Shown: piece by piece, positions 29,351 through 37,606 of the stretch
How positions within the stretch are numbered: position 1 is the stretch's first letter
Layout of the letters: each line of letters opens with the position of its first letter
Source: Adhaeribacter swui
GTDB lineage: Bacteria; Bacteroidota; Bacteroidia; Cytophagales; Hymenobacteraceae
Length of the DNA stretch: 64,000 bases
NCBI RefSeq assembly: GCF_014217805.1
Contig: NZ_CP055156.1
Coordinates: 620,001 to 684,000 of the forward strand
Direction of reading: 5' to 3'
The notes under the pieces: generated by a model
Told to the model about the DNA's origin: nothing
The model's input: the letters and a program-made list of their open reading frames with translations, nothing else
The model's database searches: none
Made by a program: the position numbers and the translations under genes

Positions 29351-30653
29351 TATTAATTTAGATTTAAACGAACTGTTTGTACATATACCGGAGGCCTTAG
29401 TTGCCATTGCCCCGGATTACACGGTTTTAGCTGCCACTAATAACTACTTAAGCCTGGTATTGCGTAGCCGGGAGGCGCTAATCGGTAAAAATTTGCTCGA
29501 AGCTTTTCCGGACAGCCCCAATAATGCCGACTCTAAAAACAGATCGTTGTTGCGGCAATCCATTGATAAAACCTTTCAGGAAAAAAAAGTTATTTATTTT
29601 GATGTACTCCGCTACGATATAGCCCGGCCTCAAGCCGAAGGTGGCGGCTTTGAAACCCGGTATTGGGAAGCGTCGCATACGCCCGTACTAAATCAAGATG
29701 GCGAAGTAAAATACATTATCCGGCGCACCACCAACGTTACCGAACGCGAACTGGCCAAGCTGGCGCACCAGGAAACCGAAAATAAATTTAAATTTATGAC
29801 CGATACGGTGCCGCAGCTCATTCATACCGCGGACACGCACGGCAACGTAACCTACGTGAACCAGCGCTGGCTCGATTATACCGGGTTATCCGAAGCCGAT
29901 TTACTGGGCAGCGGCTGGAGAAACACGTTTCACCCGGATGATTTAATTGCCGTGGAAAAAAAGATGCACGGTGCTTTGCCTGCCAACCAGGAATTTCAGT
30001 CTGAGGTTCGCATCCGGAACAAAGCGGGCTATTACCGGTGGCACGTGGTCAAAAGCTTACCTCTCGTTAATTTGCAAGGCAATGTGCACATGCGGGTAGG
30101 CAGCAACACCGACATTCACGATACCAAATTGATGGTGCAGGAATTACTGGCCAGCAACGAACAAATGGCTGCCTTATCCGACCAGGTACAATTGGCCTTT
30201 CAGAAAGCCGAAACCGAAAGAACTACTTTAGAACGGCTGATTATGCAAGCACCGGCCTTTTTCTGCATTTTAAAAAGTCCGGCGCACCGCTACGAAATGG
30301 TTAACCCGCAATACCAGAAATTATTTCCTAACCGCGACTTGCTGCACAAAACTGTGGCCGAAGCGCTCCCCGAAGTGGTAGAACAAGGCTTTCTTCAGAT
30401 TCTGGATAAGGTTTACCAAACCGGCCAGGATTACGTGGCACAAAAAGTTCCTATAAAAATAGGTCGCAATAATGCCCACGAGTTGGAACAAATTTACATC
30501 AACTTTACTTATCAGGCTATCTACAACGAAAATGAAGAAATAACCGGTATTTTGGTGTTTGGTTACGAAGTAACTCAGGAAGTGCTGTTCCGGCAAAAAC
30601 TACAAGAACTAGGTTACCCGCTTAACGAAATTAACTTGTCCCATAATGCTTAA
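29340..30653 (+). CDS. PAS-domain sensor protein without an output domain
   Basis: 437 residues with three PAS-like domains: about 15-140, 150-262 ([35 protein letters not shown], with PAC-like ending [11 protein letters not shown]), a short coiled coil (about 265-300), and a third about 300-425 ([28 protein letters not shown]). No histidine-kinase, GGDEF or HTH domain follows. It overlaps mutB by 11 bases and is 9 bases before the CZB-like gene, so the three are probably one transcript. It could be an input subunit for another kinase. Confidence 0.85.
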   Translation: MPDNINLDLNELFVHIPEALVAIAPDYTVLAATNNYLSLVLRSREALIGKNLLEAFPDSPNNADSKNRSLLRQSIDKTFQEKKVIYFDVLRYDIARPQAEGGGFETRYWEASHTPVLNQDGEVKYIIRRTTNVTERELAKLAHQETENKFKFMTDTVPQLIHTADTHGNVTYVNQRWLDYTGLSEADLLGSGWRNTFHPDDLIAVEKKMHGALPANQEFQSEVRIRNKAGYYRWHVVKSLPLVNLQGNVHMRVGSNTDIHDTKLMVQELLASNEQMAALSDQVQLAFQKAETERTTLERLIMQAPAFFCILKSPAHRYEMVNPQYQKLFPNRDLLHKTVAEALPEVVEQGFLQILDKVYQTGQDYVAQKVPIKIGRNNAHELEQIYINFTYQAIYNENEEITGILVFGYEVTQEVLFRQKLQELGYPLNEINLSHNA

Positions 30654-30662
30654 CGCCTCCGC

Positions 30663-31019
30663 ATGAATTTAGCTGAAATCGATTTTCAACAGCTACGCAT
30701 TAAGCATATCCTCTACAAATCCAAGATCCGGTCGGTGCTTTATGTTAATAACGGCGAGTACGATGCATCGTTGTTTTCATCAAACAGCCCGATAAATACC
30801 TGGTTTAACGAAATTGGCTTAAAAAAATACCGGCATGAACCGGGGCTGCTTCCGCTATTAACGTTGCAACAAGACATGGATGCCACCGCCCGGCAATTAT
30901 TTAACCTGTATAAAGCCGGCAAAATTGATTTGGCCCAACAAGGACTAAGCACCATCGAAGAAAAATCGGAGAAGTTTATTGCATTGGTTTCGCAGCTAGA
31001 AAAAACTCTGAAAGATTAG
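30663..31019 (+). CDS. CZB-like helical protein lacking the zinc ligands
   Basis: 118 residues, all-helical. It resembles the chemoreceptor zinc-binding (CZB) domain: H15 in IKHILYKSKIRSVL, then TWFNEIGLKKYRHEPGLLPL, then a helix ending in the conserved-looking AGKIDLAQQGLSTIEEKSEKFIAL. In zinc-binding CZB domains a Cys lies five residues before the Trp and a His-x3-His follows. Here those positions appear to be Ser42, Gln69 and Asp73, so only the first His remains. The alignment was made by eye. It probably works with the PAS protein encoded just upstream. Confidence 0.55.
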   Translation: MNLAEIDFQQLRIKHILYKSKIRSVLYVNNGEYDASLFSSNSPINTWFNEIGLKKYRHEPGLLPLLTLQQDMDATARQLFNLYKAGKIDLAQQGLSTIEEKSEKFIALVSQLEKTLKD

Positions 31020-31084
31020 ATAATTCTATTTTAAAAATTTTCCTAAGTAGCGAATCCACATTTCACCGTTAGCAAATATTTAAA

Positions 31085-31125
31085 GGAAATTTCCGTCAAC
31101 AATCCGAAAGTTTCCGTATATTTAC
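31085..31125. promoter_or_regulatory. Candidate autoregulatory operator/promoter of the Xre-RES operon
   Basis: A perfect palindrome GGAAATTTCC (31085-31094) overlaps the first of two direct repeats TTTCCGT (31090-31096 and 31111-31117; 21 bases apart), and TATATTTA (31117-31124) follows as a possible -7 element. Antitoxins of this family commonly bind their own promoter. Assignment is by position. Confidence 0.4.
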
Positions 31126-31148
31126 TTAAACTTTGATTTAACTTGATT

Positions 31149-31565
31149 ATGTATGCTCCTTTAGAAGTAGCGGCCGATTTATTTGTGGTGCAGGATGAAT
31201 TAGCCCTAGTAAGCAAAGCGCAGGAAGGGATTGAGGCTTTGTATTTTGAAAATCTACTGAAACACGCTGGGTTCCGAAAAAATGAGTTAGCTAATCTGGT
31301 TGGAATAGACTCGAAAACAGTAGATAATTACCGGAAATCGCAGAAAAAATTTACCCGCGACGCAGCCGAAAAATTGTTAAAGCTGCATCGTTTATTTGCT
31401 CTAGGTGATGATTTATTTGGTTCTACTGCCGAGTTTATGGATTGGCTGGCTATTCCTTCGCCGGGTTTAAATAACCAAAGTCCGTTGTCGCTTTTACATT
31501 CCGTTTCGGGGATAACGGAAGTAGAAAAGCAATTACTCCGGTTGGCGCACGGCTACGCGGCTTAA
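31149..31565 (+). CDS. Xre/MbcA/ParS-type antitoxin
   Basis: 138 residues from the ATG at 31149; a TTG two codons earlier extends the frame but is unlikely. The N-terminal half has an Xre-like HTH (FRKNELANLVGIDSKTVDNYRKS), and the C-terminal half the toxin-binding domain ending LLHSVSGITEVEKQLLRLAHGYAA, with the typical MDWLAIPSPGLNNQSPLSLL. It is 10 bases upstream of the RES toxin. It should neutralise the toxin and repress the operon. Confidence 0.9.
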   Translation: MYAPLEVAADLFVVQDELALVSKAQEGIEALYFENLLKHAGFRKNELANLVGIDSKTVDNYRKSQKKFTRDAAEKLLKLHRLFALGDDLFGSTAEFMDWLAIPSPGLNNQSPLSLLHSVSGITEVEKQLLRLAHGYAA

Positions 31566-31575
31566 GCAGTAGCCA

Positions 31576-32064
31576 ATGGAAGTTTACCGCATTGTTTTCG
31601 AAAAGTTTGCTGATAAGTTGTACGCGCCTGGTTTTTCGGGCCGTTGGAACTACGAAGGTGAATTTGTAATATACGCTGCCTCCAGCCGCTCTTTAGCTTC
31701 CATGGAAAACATGGTACATAAAATGGGCCAAGGCGTGCTTGGTACGCGGTTTACGGTTATGGTATTGGATATTCCGGATACCATACCGGTTCAAACTATC
31801 ACGCCGGAAACATTGCCCAATAGCTGGAAACTGGCCAGCAGCTACGCCGAAACGCAACCCTTGGGCTCGGAGTGGTACCGGGCAGGCGAAACTTTGCTGT
31901 TAAAAGTACCTTCGGCTGTAGTACCCACCGAATACAACTTCGTAATTAATGCACGCCACCCAGACTTTACTCAAATACAAATTAAAAGCCGGGAACCCTT
32001 CACGTACGATTACCGCTTTGTAACCATGGATAAAGAACTGGTGCACAGACAGAAGAGAAGCTGA
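31576..32064 (+). CDS. RES-domain toxin (NAD+ phosphorylase type)
   Basis: 162 residues. It has the RES family layout: YRIV at the start, FSGRWNYEGEFVIYAASSRSLASMEN with the likely catalytic Arg23, Tyr33 and Glu44, and a C-terminal VPSAVVPTEYNFVINARHPDF with the Ser (Ser113) that gives the family part of its name. Characterised members degrade NAD+. The pairing with the upstream Xre antitoxin is the standard type II arrangement. All signature residues appear intact, so it is probably active. Confidence 0.9.
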   Translation: MEVYRIVFEKFADKLYAPGFSGRWNYEGEFVIYAASSRSLASMENMVHKMGQGVLGTRFTVMVLDIPDTIPVQTITPETLPNSWKLASSYAETQPLGSEWYRAGETLLLKVPSAVVPTEYNFVINARHPDFTQIQIKSREPFTYDYRFVTMDKELVHRQKRS

Positions 32065-32254
32065 TTAATCTTAGCCAGATAAAATTACAAAGCAGTTTTT
32101 CAATTAATTTTAATTACAAAGTATACCCCGCCTTATACGCGTTATTTGCTTATTACAAATTTGAGTTATTAAATAAACTACCGGCTTGCTTTTAGTTAGA
32201 ACAAGTAATTGCCGAATGGGTAGGTAGCAATCCAACAGCGATTAAGTTTATAAC

Positions 32255-33037
32255 TTAAATTCCTTCTGAGATAGCCGGATAAGTTCTGGCAGATAAGTTC
32301 TTTGTTCGGGAATCGTAAATAAAATTTCGGGAAGGCACCTGCTCAAACTCCATCAGAAAGGAGATATCTACCTTATTCGAAAAAATCTTATTCAGGGGAA
32401 TAATGTATATTTGTTTGGGTGAGGCGGGTTCTCCGCCAATACCCAGCGTAATAAACACCGGCAAACCGGTTTTTTTTTCAAAAATTTTATAATTTTCAAT
32501 TTGCTGATGGGTGGCAATTTCAATTTCGTTGTCTTGAAATTGTTTTCGCCATTTACACTCTACCGCAAAGCTATCCAGAATACCCTCTTGCGTATACTGG
32601 TAAATTAAATCGGGTTGCCGCACAGTTTCGGTGGAAATGCTTTCCAGGTAGTTACGCTCGTCCCAAACCTTTAATTTAAATTGCTTTTTATCAAACTTCC
32701 GGATAACGTATTTTTCAAAATCATAGCCTTTCTTTTTTGAATCGTTAGCTAACCGGTTCATTTTTCTTTTTTTAGGAAATGTTGCTTTTGCCTCAGCTTC
32801 GGAAGCAGTTGTTAGATTATCCTTCTGTTTGGTTAGTTTGTCCGCTATTAAAGAATAGTCCAGGATACTTTTATTAGCATCCGGTAGGTTTTGGGCTACT
32901 ACTTTAATTTCTTGTTTTGCCGGGCTATTATTCTCCGGATGATTTGTTGCAAAGTCATTTTTCAATAAGATAATTGCACCAGAAACTGTCGCAATTATTC
33001 CTACGAATATAAAATTTATACCCGTTATACCTTTCAT
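32255..33037 (-). CDS. Membrane-anchored PD-(D/E)XK nuclease-like protein
   Basis: 260 residues. An N-terminal membrane segment (INFIFVGIIATVSGAIIL, about 6-23) is followed by a variable linker and a C-terminal domain (about 105-215) with KGYDFEKYVIRKF, QPDLIYQY and FAVECKWRK. The last two give the D-x(n)-E-x-K pattern of restriction-endonuclease-like folds, and GYDFEKYV resembles their first helix. The anchor suggests the domain sits just inside the membrane or outside it. It is a stand-alone gene. Substrate and activity are unknown. Confidence 0.6.
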   Translation of the reverse strand: MKGITGINFIFVGIIATVSGAIILLKNDFATNHPENNSPAKQEIKVVAQNLPDANKSILDYSLIADKLTKQKDNLTTASEAEAKATFPKKRKMNRLANDSKKKGYDFEKYVIRKFDKKQFKLKVWDERNYLESISTETVRQPDLIYQYTQEGILDSFAVECKWRKQFQDNEIEIATHQQIENYKIFEKKTGLPVFITLGIGGEPASPKQIYIIPLNKIFSNKVDISFLMEFEQVPSRNFIYDSRTKNLSARTYPAISEGI

Positions 33038-33438
33038 TTTACTTAATTGTGTACGCGATAATGCTACAAAGCTAATAACAAATATTAAATATATAAAAAT
33101 AAATATATTTAATATTTAAATTACACAGTAAATTGTTGTTTTGGGTTAGTTCAGGTAAGATAGAATTGTCACGTTTAATCCGCAATAATCATAAGCTACA
33201 AGCACTAAATCAAACAGTTAACATAGCTCACACATTAAAATTTTTAAAAATTTTTTATTTTGGCAGAAGCAAAAATTTGTTTACTCCGTTCAACCGTTTT
33301 AAGCGTCTGTTATTTACCGGAACCCGTTAGTATTTTTTGTAAAAAAGTAAACTTCAAAACAATTTTTCTTATACTTAAAGTTATTAAGGCAGCTCGCTGG
33401 CAAACCACTTTTTCACTAGTTAAAAAAACGTAAAAAGC
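33038..33438. other. 401-bp intergenic region
   Basis: It contains the AT dyad at 33080-33117 (separate entry) and an AT-rich palindromic stretch near 33235-33260. A 65-codon frame at 33133-33330 was rejected as chance (no domain, basic/aromatic composition of AT-rich noise). Confidence 0.4.
33080..33117. repeat. 15-bp AT-only inverted repeat upstream of the PD-(D/E)XK gene
   Basis: AAATATTAAATATAT (33080-33094) and ATATATTTAATATTT (33103-33117) are perfect reverse complements around an 8-base A-rich loop. They begin 43 bases upstream of the gene's start on the minus strand. It could be an operator or a cruciform-prone site; such a run is less likely to be a terminator here. Confidence 0.5.
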
Positions 33439-33816
33439 ATGGGATTACTGGACGGTTTAATGGGAAATGCCAGCGAAATAGCGCTGGAGAAAGTACAGGC
33501 CGAGTTTGCGCCATTGCTAGTAGAAGACGAAACCCTGCATAAAGCTTTCAGCATTTTGCGCGACTTACTGGTTTTTACTAATAAACGCTTATTTGTGGTA
33601 GATAAGCAAGGCTTAACGGGCTCCAAAATAGAATACCTGTCTATTCCGTATAAATCGATTACCCGCTTTTCGAAAGAAAGCGGCGGTATGCTGGATTTAG
33701 ATGCCGAACTTAAAATTTGGGTTACCGGCCAGGCCGAACCCATTATTAAAGAATTCCGGAAAGACCACAACATTAACCAGGTATACCAACTCTTAAGCGC
33801 GCAAATTTTAAAATAA
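33439..33816 (+). CDS. PH-domain protein (bPH type)
   Basis: 125 residues, complete. It starts MGLLDGLMGNASEI, typical of the bacterial PH family. The strands HKAFSILRDLLVFTNKRLFVVDKQGLTGSKIEYLSIPYKSITRFSKE match the 'DLLVFTNKRLFVVD' core. It has no signal peptide. The cellular role of the family is not established. It is followed 34 bases later by a GNAT gene on the same strand. Confidence 0.9.
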   Translation: MGLLDGLMGNASEIALEKVQAEFAPLLVEDETLHKAFSILRDLLVFTNKRLFVVDKQGLTGSKIEYLSIPYKSITRFSKESGGMLDLDAELKIWVTGQAEPIIKEFRKDHNINQVYQLLSAQILK

Positions 33817-33850
33817 CGCCGTACTTCCGCTGGTTTAAACTTCAACCATT

Positions 33851-34411
33851 ATGCCCGATTTTAACTGCCGCGTTGCTTCTGCCTCCGATGTACCCGCTAT
33901 CGTTCATTTAGCTAACCAGTATACTTACCAGCATTTATCGGAACAAGACCGCCAAGCCGGCTTTTTAACCGGTGTCTTTTCGGAAGAACAAGTACGCCGT
34001 ATGATCCAGTCAGCGCCCAGCATTGTAGCTTACAATCAAACCGAATTAGCTGGTTTTATCATTAATACCAAGCTGCCGCCGCCTGAGTATCCGCCCTTGG
34101 TGCAGGAAATTATAAAAGCCCTGCCTCAGTTAAAATTTAAAAATTTGCCAGTTACACAATACACTTATTTCTTTTACGGACCCGCGTTGGTAGCAACCCC
34201 ATACCGACAACAAGGTTTACTCCAGCGTATGTTTTTACAAACCAAAAAAGAACTGCAAGCACATTACAACTTAGGCCTGGCTTTTATTGATGGGGCTAAC
34301 CAGGCCTCTTACCAGGTACATACCAAGCATTTAGACTTTAAAGCAATCGGCGAAATTACTTTTAATAACCGGGCTTATGCTATTCTGGCATTTAACCCAT
34401 CTTTAACTTAA
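33851..34411 (+). CDS. GNAT-family N-acetyltransferase
   Basis: 186 residues. It shows the GNAT order: N-terminal CRVASASDVPAIVHLANQY, a central strand IVAYNQTELAGFII, then the acetyl-CoA loop region YGPALVATPYRQQGLLQRMFLQTKKEL (RQQGLL replaces the R/Q-x-x-G-x-G/A core). Acetylates an unknown small molecule or protein. It probably forms a unit with the PH-domain gene just upstream. Confidence 0.8.
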   Translation: MPDFNCRVASASDVPAIVHLANQYTYQHLSEQDRQAGFLTGVFSEEQVRRMIQSAPSIVAYNQTELAGFIINTKLPPPEYPPLVQEIIKALPQLKFKNLPVTQYTYFFYGPALVATPYRQQGLLQRMFLQTKKELQAHYNLGLAFIDGANQASYQVHTKHLDFKAIGEITFNNRAYAILAFNPSLT

Positions 34412-34430
34412 CAGAATTTAAAAAATTTGC

Positions 34431-34475
34431 TTGGCTAGCAAACAATAGAACTTTATATTTGTTAACACTGTTAAC
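34431..34475 (+). promoter_or_regulatory. tetR promoter with overlapping palindromic operator
   Basis: TTGG at 34431-34434 and TATATTTG at 34454-34461 (19-base spacing) resemble the Bacteroidota promoter. The perfect palindrome GTTAACACTGTTAAC (34461-34475) starts on the last base of the -7 element, so a bound repressor would block transcription. A near-identical site lies before the nitroreductase gene. Confidence 0.65.
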
Positions 34476-34497
34476 TATAATAACAATAATTAAGATT

Positions 34498-35097
34498 ATG
34501 GGCATTGTAGAGCGTAAACAAAGGCAAAAAGAAGAAGTTCGGGGAAGTATTCTGCGGGCTGCCTGGGCTTTGGTTTTAGCCGAAGGCTGGCAGGCACTCT
34601 CGATTCGTAAAATTGCCGATGCCATTGAATACAGTGTGCCGGTTATTTACAACCATTTCGAAAACAAAGAAGCTATTTTACAAGAGTTTACCAAAGAAGG
34701 CTTCGGGTTTTTAAATGAGCAATTAGAAACTGCTAAACAACAACATGCTTCGCCGGCCAAGCAATTAGAAGCCATGGCTTACGCTTACTGGAATTTTGCT
34801 GTTACAAATAAAGAATACTACCAACTTATGTACGGTTTGGGTATGCCTACTTGCGAAATAGTGCGGCAAACACCAGAAATGACCAAGTTCAGCAACCTGC
34901 TTCAGGAAACCATTAAAGCCTTAATTGCTACCAGTAAAAACCCCGAAACAGATTGTTTTTTAAAATTTCATACGTATTGGTCGATGCTGCACGGCCTTAT
35001 ATCTATTAATCTTACCGGCCGCAGCGCTGCCCCGGATAAATTAAACCAATTGGTATTGCAAGATGCCATTCAAGGGTTTATCCGGAACTTAGAATAA
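34498..35097 (+). CDS. TetR-family repressor
   Basis: 199 residues from the ATG at 34498; the frame is open 13 codons upstream, but the homologous start is MGIVERKQRQKEEVRGSILRAA. The N-terminal HTH is GWQALSIRKIADAIEYSVPVIYNHFENKEAIL; the rest is an all-helical ligand-binding domain with a TetR_C-like WSMLHGLISINLTGRS. The promoter and the downstream nitroreductase share its likely operator, so it should autoregulate and control that gene. Confidence 0.92.
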   Translation: MGIVERKQRQKEEVRGSILRAAWALVLAEGWQALSIRKIADAIEYSVPVIYNHFENKEAILQEFTKEGFGFLNEQLETAKQQHASPAKQLEAMAYAYWNFAVTNKEYYQLMYGLGMPTCEIVRQTPEMTKFSNLLQETIKALIATSKNPETDCFLKFHTYWSMLHGLISINLTGRSAAPDKLNQLVLQDAIQGFIRNLE

Positions 35098-35162
35098 TTT
35101 ATAAAACCGCAACCTTTAGGATTAATGAATAGAAAGTAAAATTTAAAAAATTTAGCCTTAAA

Positions 35163-35186
35163 GTTAACACTGTTAATTATGATAAC
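35163..35186 (+). promoter_or_regulatory. Second TetR operator, upstream of the nitroreductase gene
   Basis: GTTAACACTGTTAAT followed by TATGATAAC. It matches the tetR-promoter site (34461-34484) in 22 of 24 positions, including the right-hand flank, and lies about 60 bases before the nitroreductase start. Two copies of such a specific sequence strongly suggest one repressor. Confidence 0.7.
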
Positions 35187-35243
35187 TTAGAAATAAAAAA
35201 TCATATAGTTATAAACCAGCACAAAAAAATAAATTAAAATACC

Positions 35244-35876
35244 ATGAGTTTAATACAAGCTTTAAATTGGCGCTACGCCACCAAAAGAATGACCGGTGAG
35301 AAAGTGCCTTTCGAAAAAATAGATACAATTTTGGAAGCAATCCGCTTATCGGCTTCGTCGATGGGATTGCAGCCTTACACTATTCTGGTTATTGAAGATG
35401 AAGAACTACGTCAGCAAATTCAGAAAATAGCTAACAACCAACCGCAAATTGTAGAAGCCTCGCACTTACTTGTTTTTGCGGCCTGGGATAATATCACTGA
35501 AGCACAAGTTACCGAGTACATTAACCAAATTGCCGCCGAACGCGGGGTTGATCCGGAAACTTTGGCCGGTTTTAAAAATTCGCTGGTGGGCTTAGTAACC
35601 CGTAATACGCCGGAGCAAAATTTCCAGTGGGCCGCTCGCCAGGCTTATATTGCTTTTGGTACGGCCATTGCCGCCGCCGCTACCGAACAAGTAGACGCTA
35701 CCCCCATGGAAGGTTTTGAAGCCGCCGCCTTGGACGAGTTATTACACTTAAAAGAAAAAGGCCTGCGCAGCGTTACCCTGCTGCCTTTAGGCTTCCGCGA
35801 CGAAACCAACGACTGGCTGGCAAAGCAGAAAAAAGTCCGCCGAAACGCTGATAAGCTGTTTTTACAGGTAGCTTAA
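35244..35876 (+). CDS. NAD(P)H-dependent nitroreductase-family oxidoreductase
   Basis: 210 residues. It starts SLIQALNWRYATKRMTGEKVPFEKIDTILEAIRLSASSMGLQPYTILVIED, the FMN-binding core of the nitroreductase family, and ends with GLRSVTLLPLGFRDETNDWLAKQKKVRR. It probably reduces quinones or nitro compounds with FMN in the cytoplasm. Control by the upstream TetR regulator is inferred from the shared operator. A strong terminator follows. Confidence 0.92.
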   Translation: MSLIQALNWRYATKRMTGEKVPFEKIDTILEAIRLSASSMGLQPYTILVIEDEELRQQIQKIANNQPQIVEASHLLVFAAWDNITEAQVTEYINQIAAERGVDPETLAGFKNSLVGLVTRNTPEQNFQWAARQAYIAFGTAIAAAATEQVDATPMEGFEAAALDELLHLKEKGLRSVTLLPLGFRDETNDWLAKQKKVRRNADKLFLQVA

Positions 35877-35917
35877 CCTTATAAATCAAATTATAATCTT
35901 CGAATTTAGACTTACCA

Positions 35918-35953
35918 GATAAATGCCTGCTTGTTGACAAGCAGGCATTTATC
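35918..35953 (+). terminator. Terminator after the nitroreductase gene
   Basis: A 16-bp perfect stem (35918-35933 with 35938-35953; core AAATGCCTGCTTG) surrounds a TTGA loop and is followed by TTTAT. It lies 42 bases after the stop codon. Confidence 0.85.
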
Positions 35954-36380
35954 TTTATAAAGTTTACCGCTATTTTTTAAATTTTAGAATTATAGTAAAT
36001 CTACTATGCAGCAAGTAGCTGTATCAGGTGCAGAAAATCACTAAATAATCACAGCTAAAATAGCGGCTATGCGAACGAGAATTTCTAAGTTTATCAGCCT
36101 TAACTCGTAAGTCTCGGAAGTATATCCGCGCCAAAGTAGTTACGAAAGTAAATCCACTCTACCTTAGGCTATAATCAAATCCAAAACAAAAATTTTTAAT
36201 AATTCAAATATCTGACCCTGAACTTACTGCACCCTGACATCCTGCGCACCGCAGCTATTATACCAGAATAATCCGGGAAGTACACCGTTATATTTAATGA
36301 ATTATTAGTAGCACTAATTTTACTTTTATTTTAAATTTTTCGAATTTAGACCATTCTGTTACTATTACCGCCATCCTGTT
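35954..36380. other. 427-bp region without a recognised gene
   Basis: AT-rich gap between the nitroreductase terminator and the beta-propeller gene. I see no promoter match, RNA gene or coding sequence in it beyond AT-rich palindromic stretches near 35970 and 36330. Confidence 0.4.
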
Positions 36381-37532
36381 ATGTTCAAAAAGCTTCCGTC
36401 TGTCTTTTTATTTTTATCTTTTTTTTGGTTTACACATGCGGCCTCAGCGCAGAAAGAAGCCAACATCTGGTATTTTGGCGAACGAGCAGGTTTAGATTTT
36501 AATAGCGGCAAGGCCACACCTTTAAACAACAGCATGCTTTCTACCATGGAAGGCTGCGCTACTATATCGGATGCGGAGGGCAATTTGTTGTTTTACACCA
36601 ACGGCGTGAGCGTCTGGAACCGGGAACACAAATTAATGCCCAACGGCAACCGCTTAATGGGGCACCGATCTTCTACGCAATCGGCGGTAATTGTACCGCG
36701 GCCGCTTAACCCCAATATCTATTACATTTTCACCGCCGATCTGCAATCGCAATTATACGGTTTGCGCTACTCCGAAGTAGATATGCGCTTGCAGAAAGGC
36801 TCAGGCGATATTGCCAAGAAAAATAATTTCCTGGTATCGCCAGTATCCGAAAAGTTAACGGCCGTAAAGCACAGCAACAATACCGATTATTGGGTAATTA
36901 CCCACAAATGGGGCACCAATGGGTTTTATGCTTTTCAGGTAACCGCTGCGGGCGTAAGCCGACAGCCCGTAGTAAGCAATGTGGGCACCGTGCACAAAGG
37001 TAAAAACAAAGAAGCTATTGGCGCCATGAAAGCCTCGCCAGATGGCAAAAAATTAGCTTTGGCTTTGTGGCGCGACAGCAACTTGTTCGAAGTTTTTGAT
37101 TTTAATAACGCCACCGGCAAAGTATCTAACCCGCTGGCCTTTGAACATTACGACGAAGCTTACGGCATTGAATTTTCGCCGGACGGCACTAAATTATATG
37201 GTACTACCAACGGCATTGGCAACGTAGCCCCGCAAATCTGGCAATTTAACTTACTAGGTTCCCGGCAAGCCATCGAAGAATCGGCTACGCTTATTGCCGT
37301 ATCGAAAGCCGATAAAATTGGCTCGTTGCAGTTAGGTCCGGATGGAAAAATTTATTTAGCTAAAGAAAAAGAAAAAACCTTAGGCGTGATTAATAACCCG
37401 AACACACCCGGGCTGGGCTGCAACTACGTCGACGAAGGGCAGATGCTCAGCGACGAGGGGCACAGCGAATTGGGCTTACCTAACTTTGTGCAAAGCTATT
37501 TTTTCAACATCCGGTACAGCCACTTGCGGTAA
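36381..37532 (+). CDS. Secreted beta-propeller protein, stand-alone
   Basis: 383 residues. A signal peptide (about 1-23, ending AASAQ) is followed by a propeller that starts EANIWYFGERAGLDFN, the start commonly found at the N-terminus of large Bacteroidota gliding/T9SS cargo proteins, with strands such as AEGNLLFYTNGVSVWN, MKASPDGKKLALALW and EFSPDGTKLYGTTNG. Those large proteins usually carry PKD repeats and a C-terminal secretion signal; here the protein ends right after the propeller (YFFNIRYSHLR). The role is unknown. Confidence 0.7.
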   Translation: MFKKLPSVFLFLSFFWFTHAASAQKEANIWYFGERAGLDFNSGKATPLNNSMLSTMEGCATISDAEGNLLFYTNGVSVWNREHKLMPNGNRLMGHRSSTQSAVIVPRPLNPNIYYIFTADLQSQLYGLRYSEVDMRLQKGSGDIAKKNNFLVSPVSEKLTAVKHSNNTDYWVITHKWGTNGFYAFQVTAAGVSRQPVVSNVGTVHKGKNKEAIGAMKASPDGKKLALALWRDSNLFEVFDFNNATGKVSNPLAFEHYDEAYGIEFSPDGTKLYGTTNGIGNVAPQIWQFNLLGSRQAIEESATLIAVSKADKIGSLQLGPDGKIYLAKEKEKTLGVINNPNTPGLGCNYVDEGQMLSDEGHSELGLPNFVQSYFFNIRYSHLR

Positions 37533-37606
37533 AATTTTTAAAAAATTTTATTTTCCGGAATTTTTCAACTAACCTAAGCGCTGGTTTCTAACCCCATCAA
37601 ACAATT

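Noticed and set aside
33133-33330. 65-codon plus frame
   Set aside because: No recognisable features; AT-driven noise next to inverted repeats.
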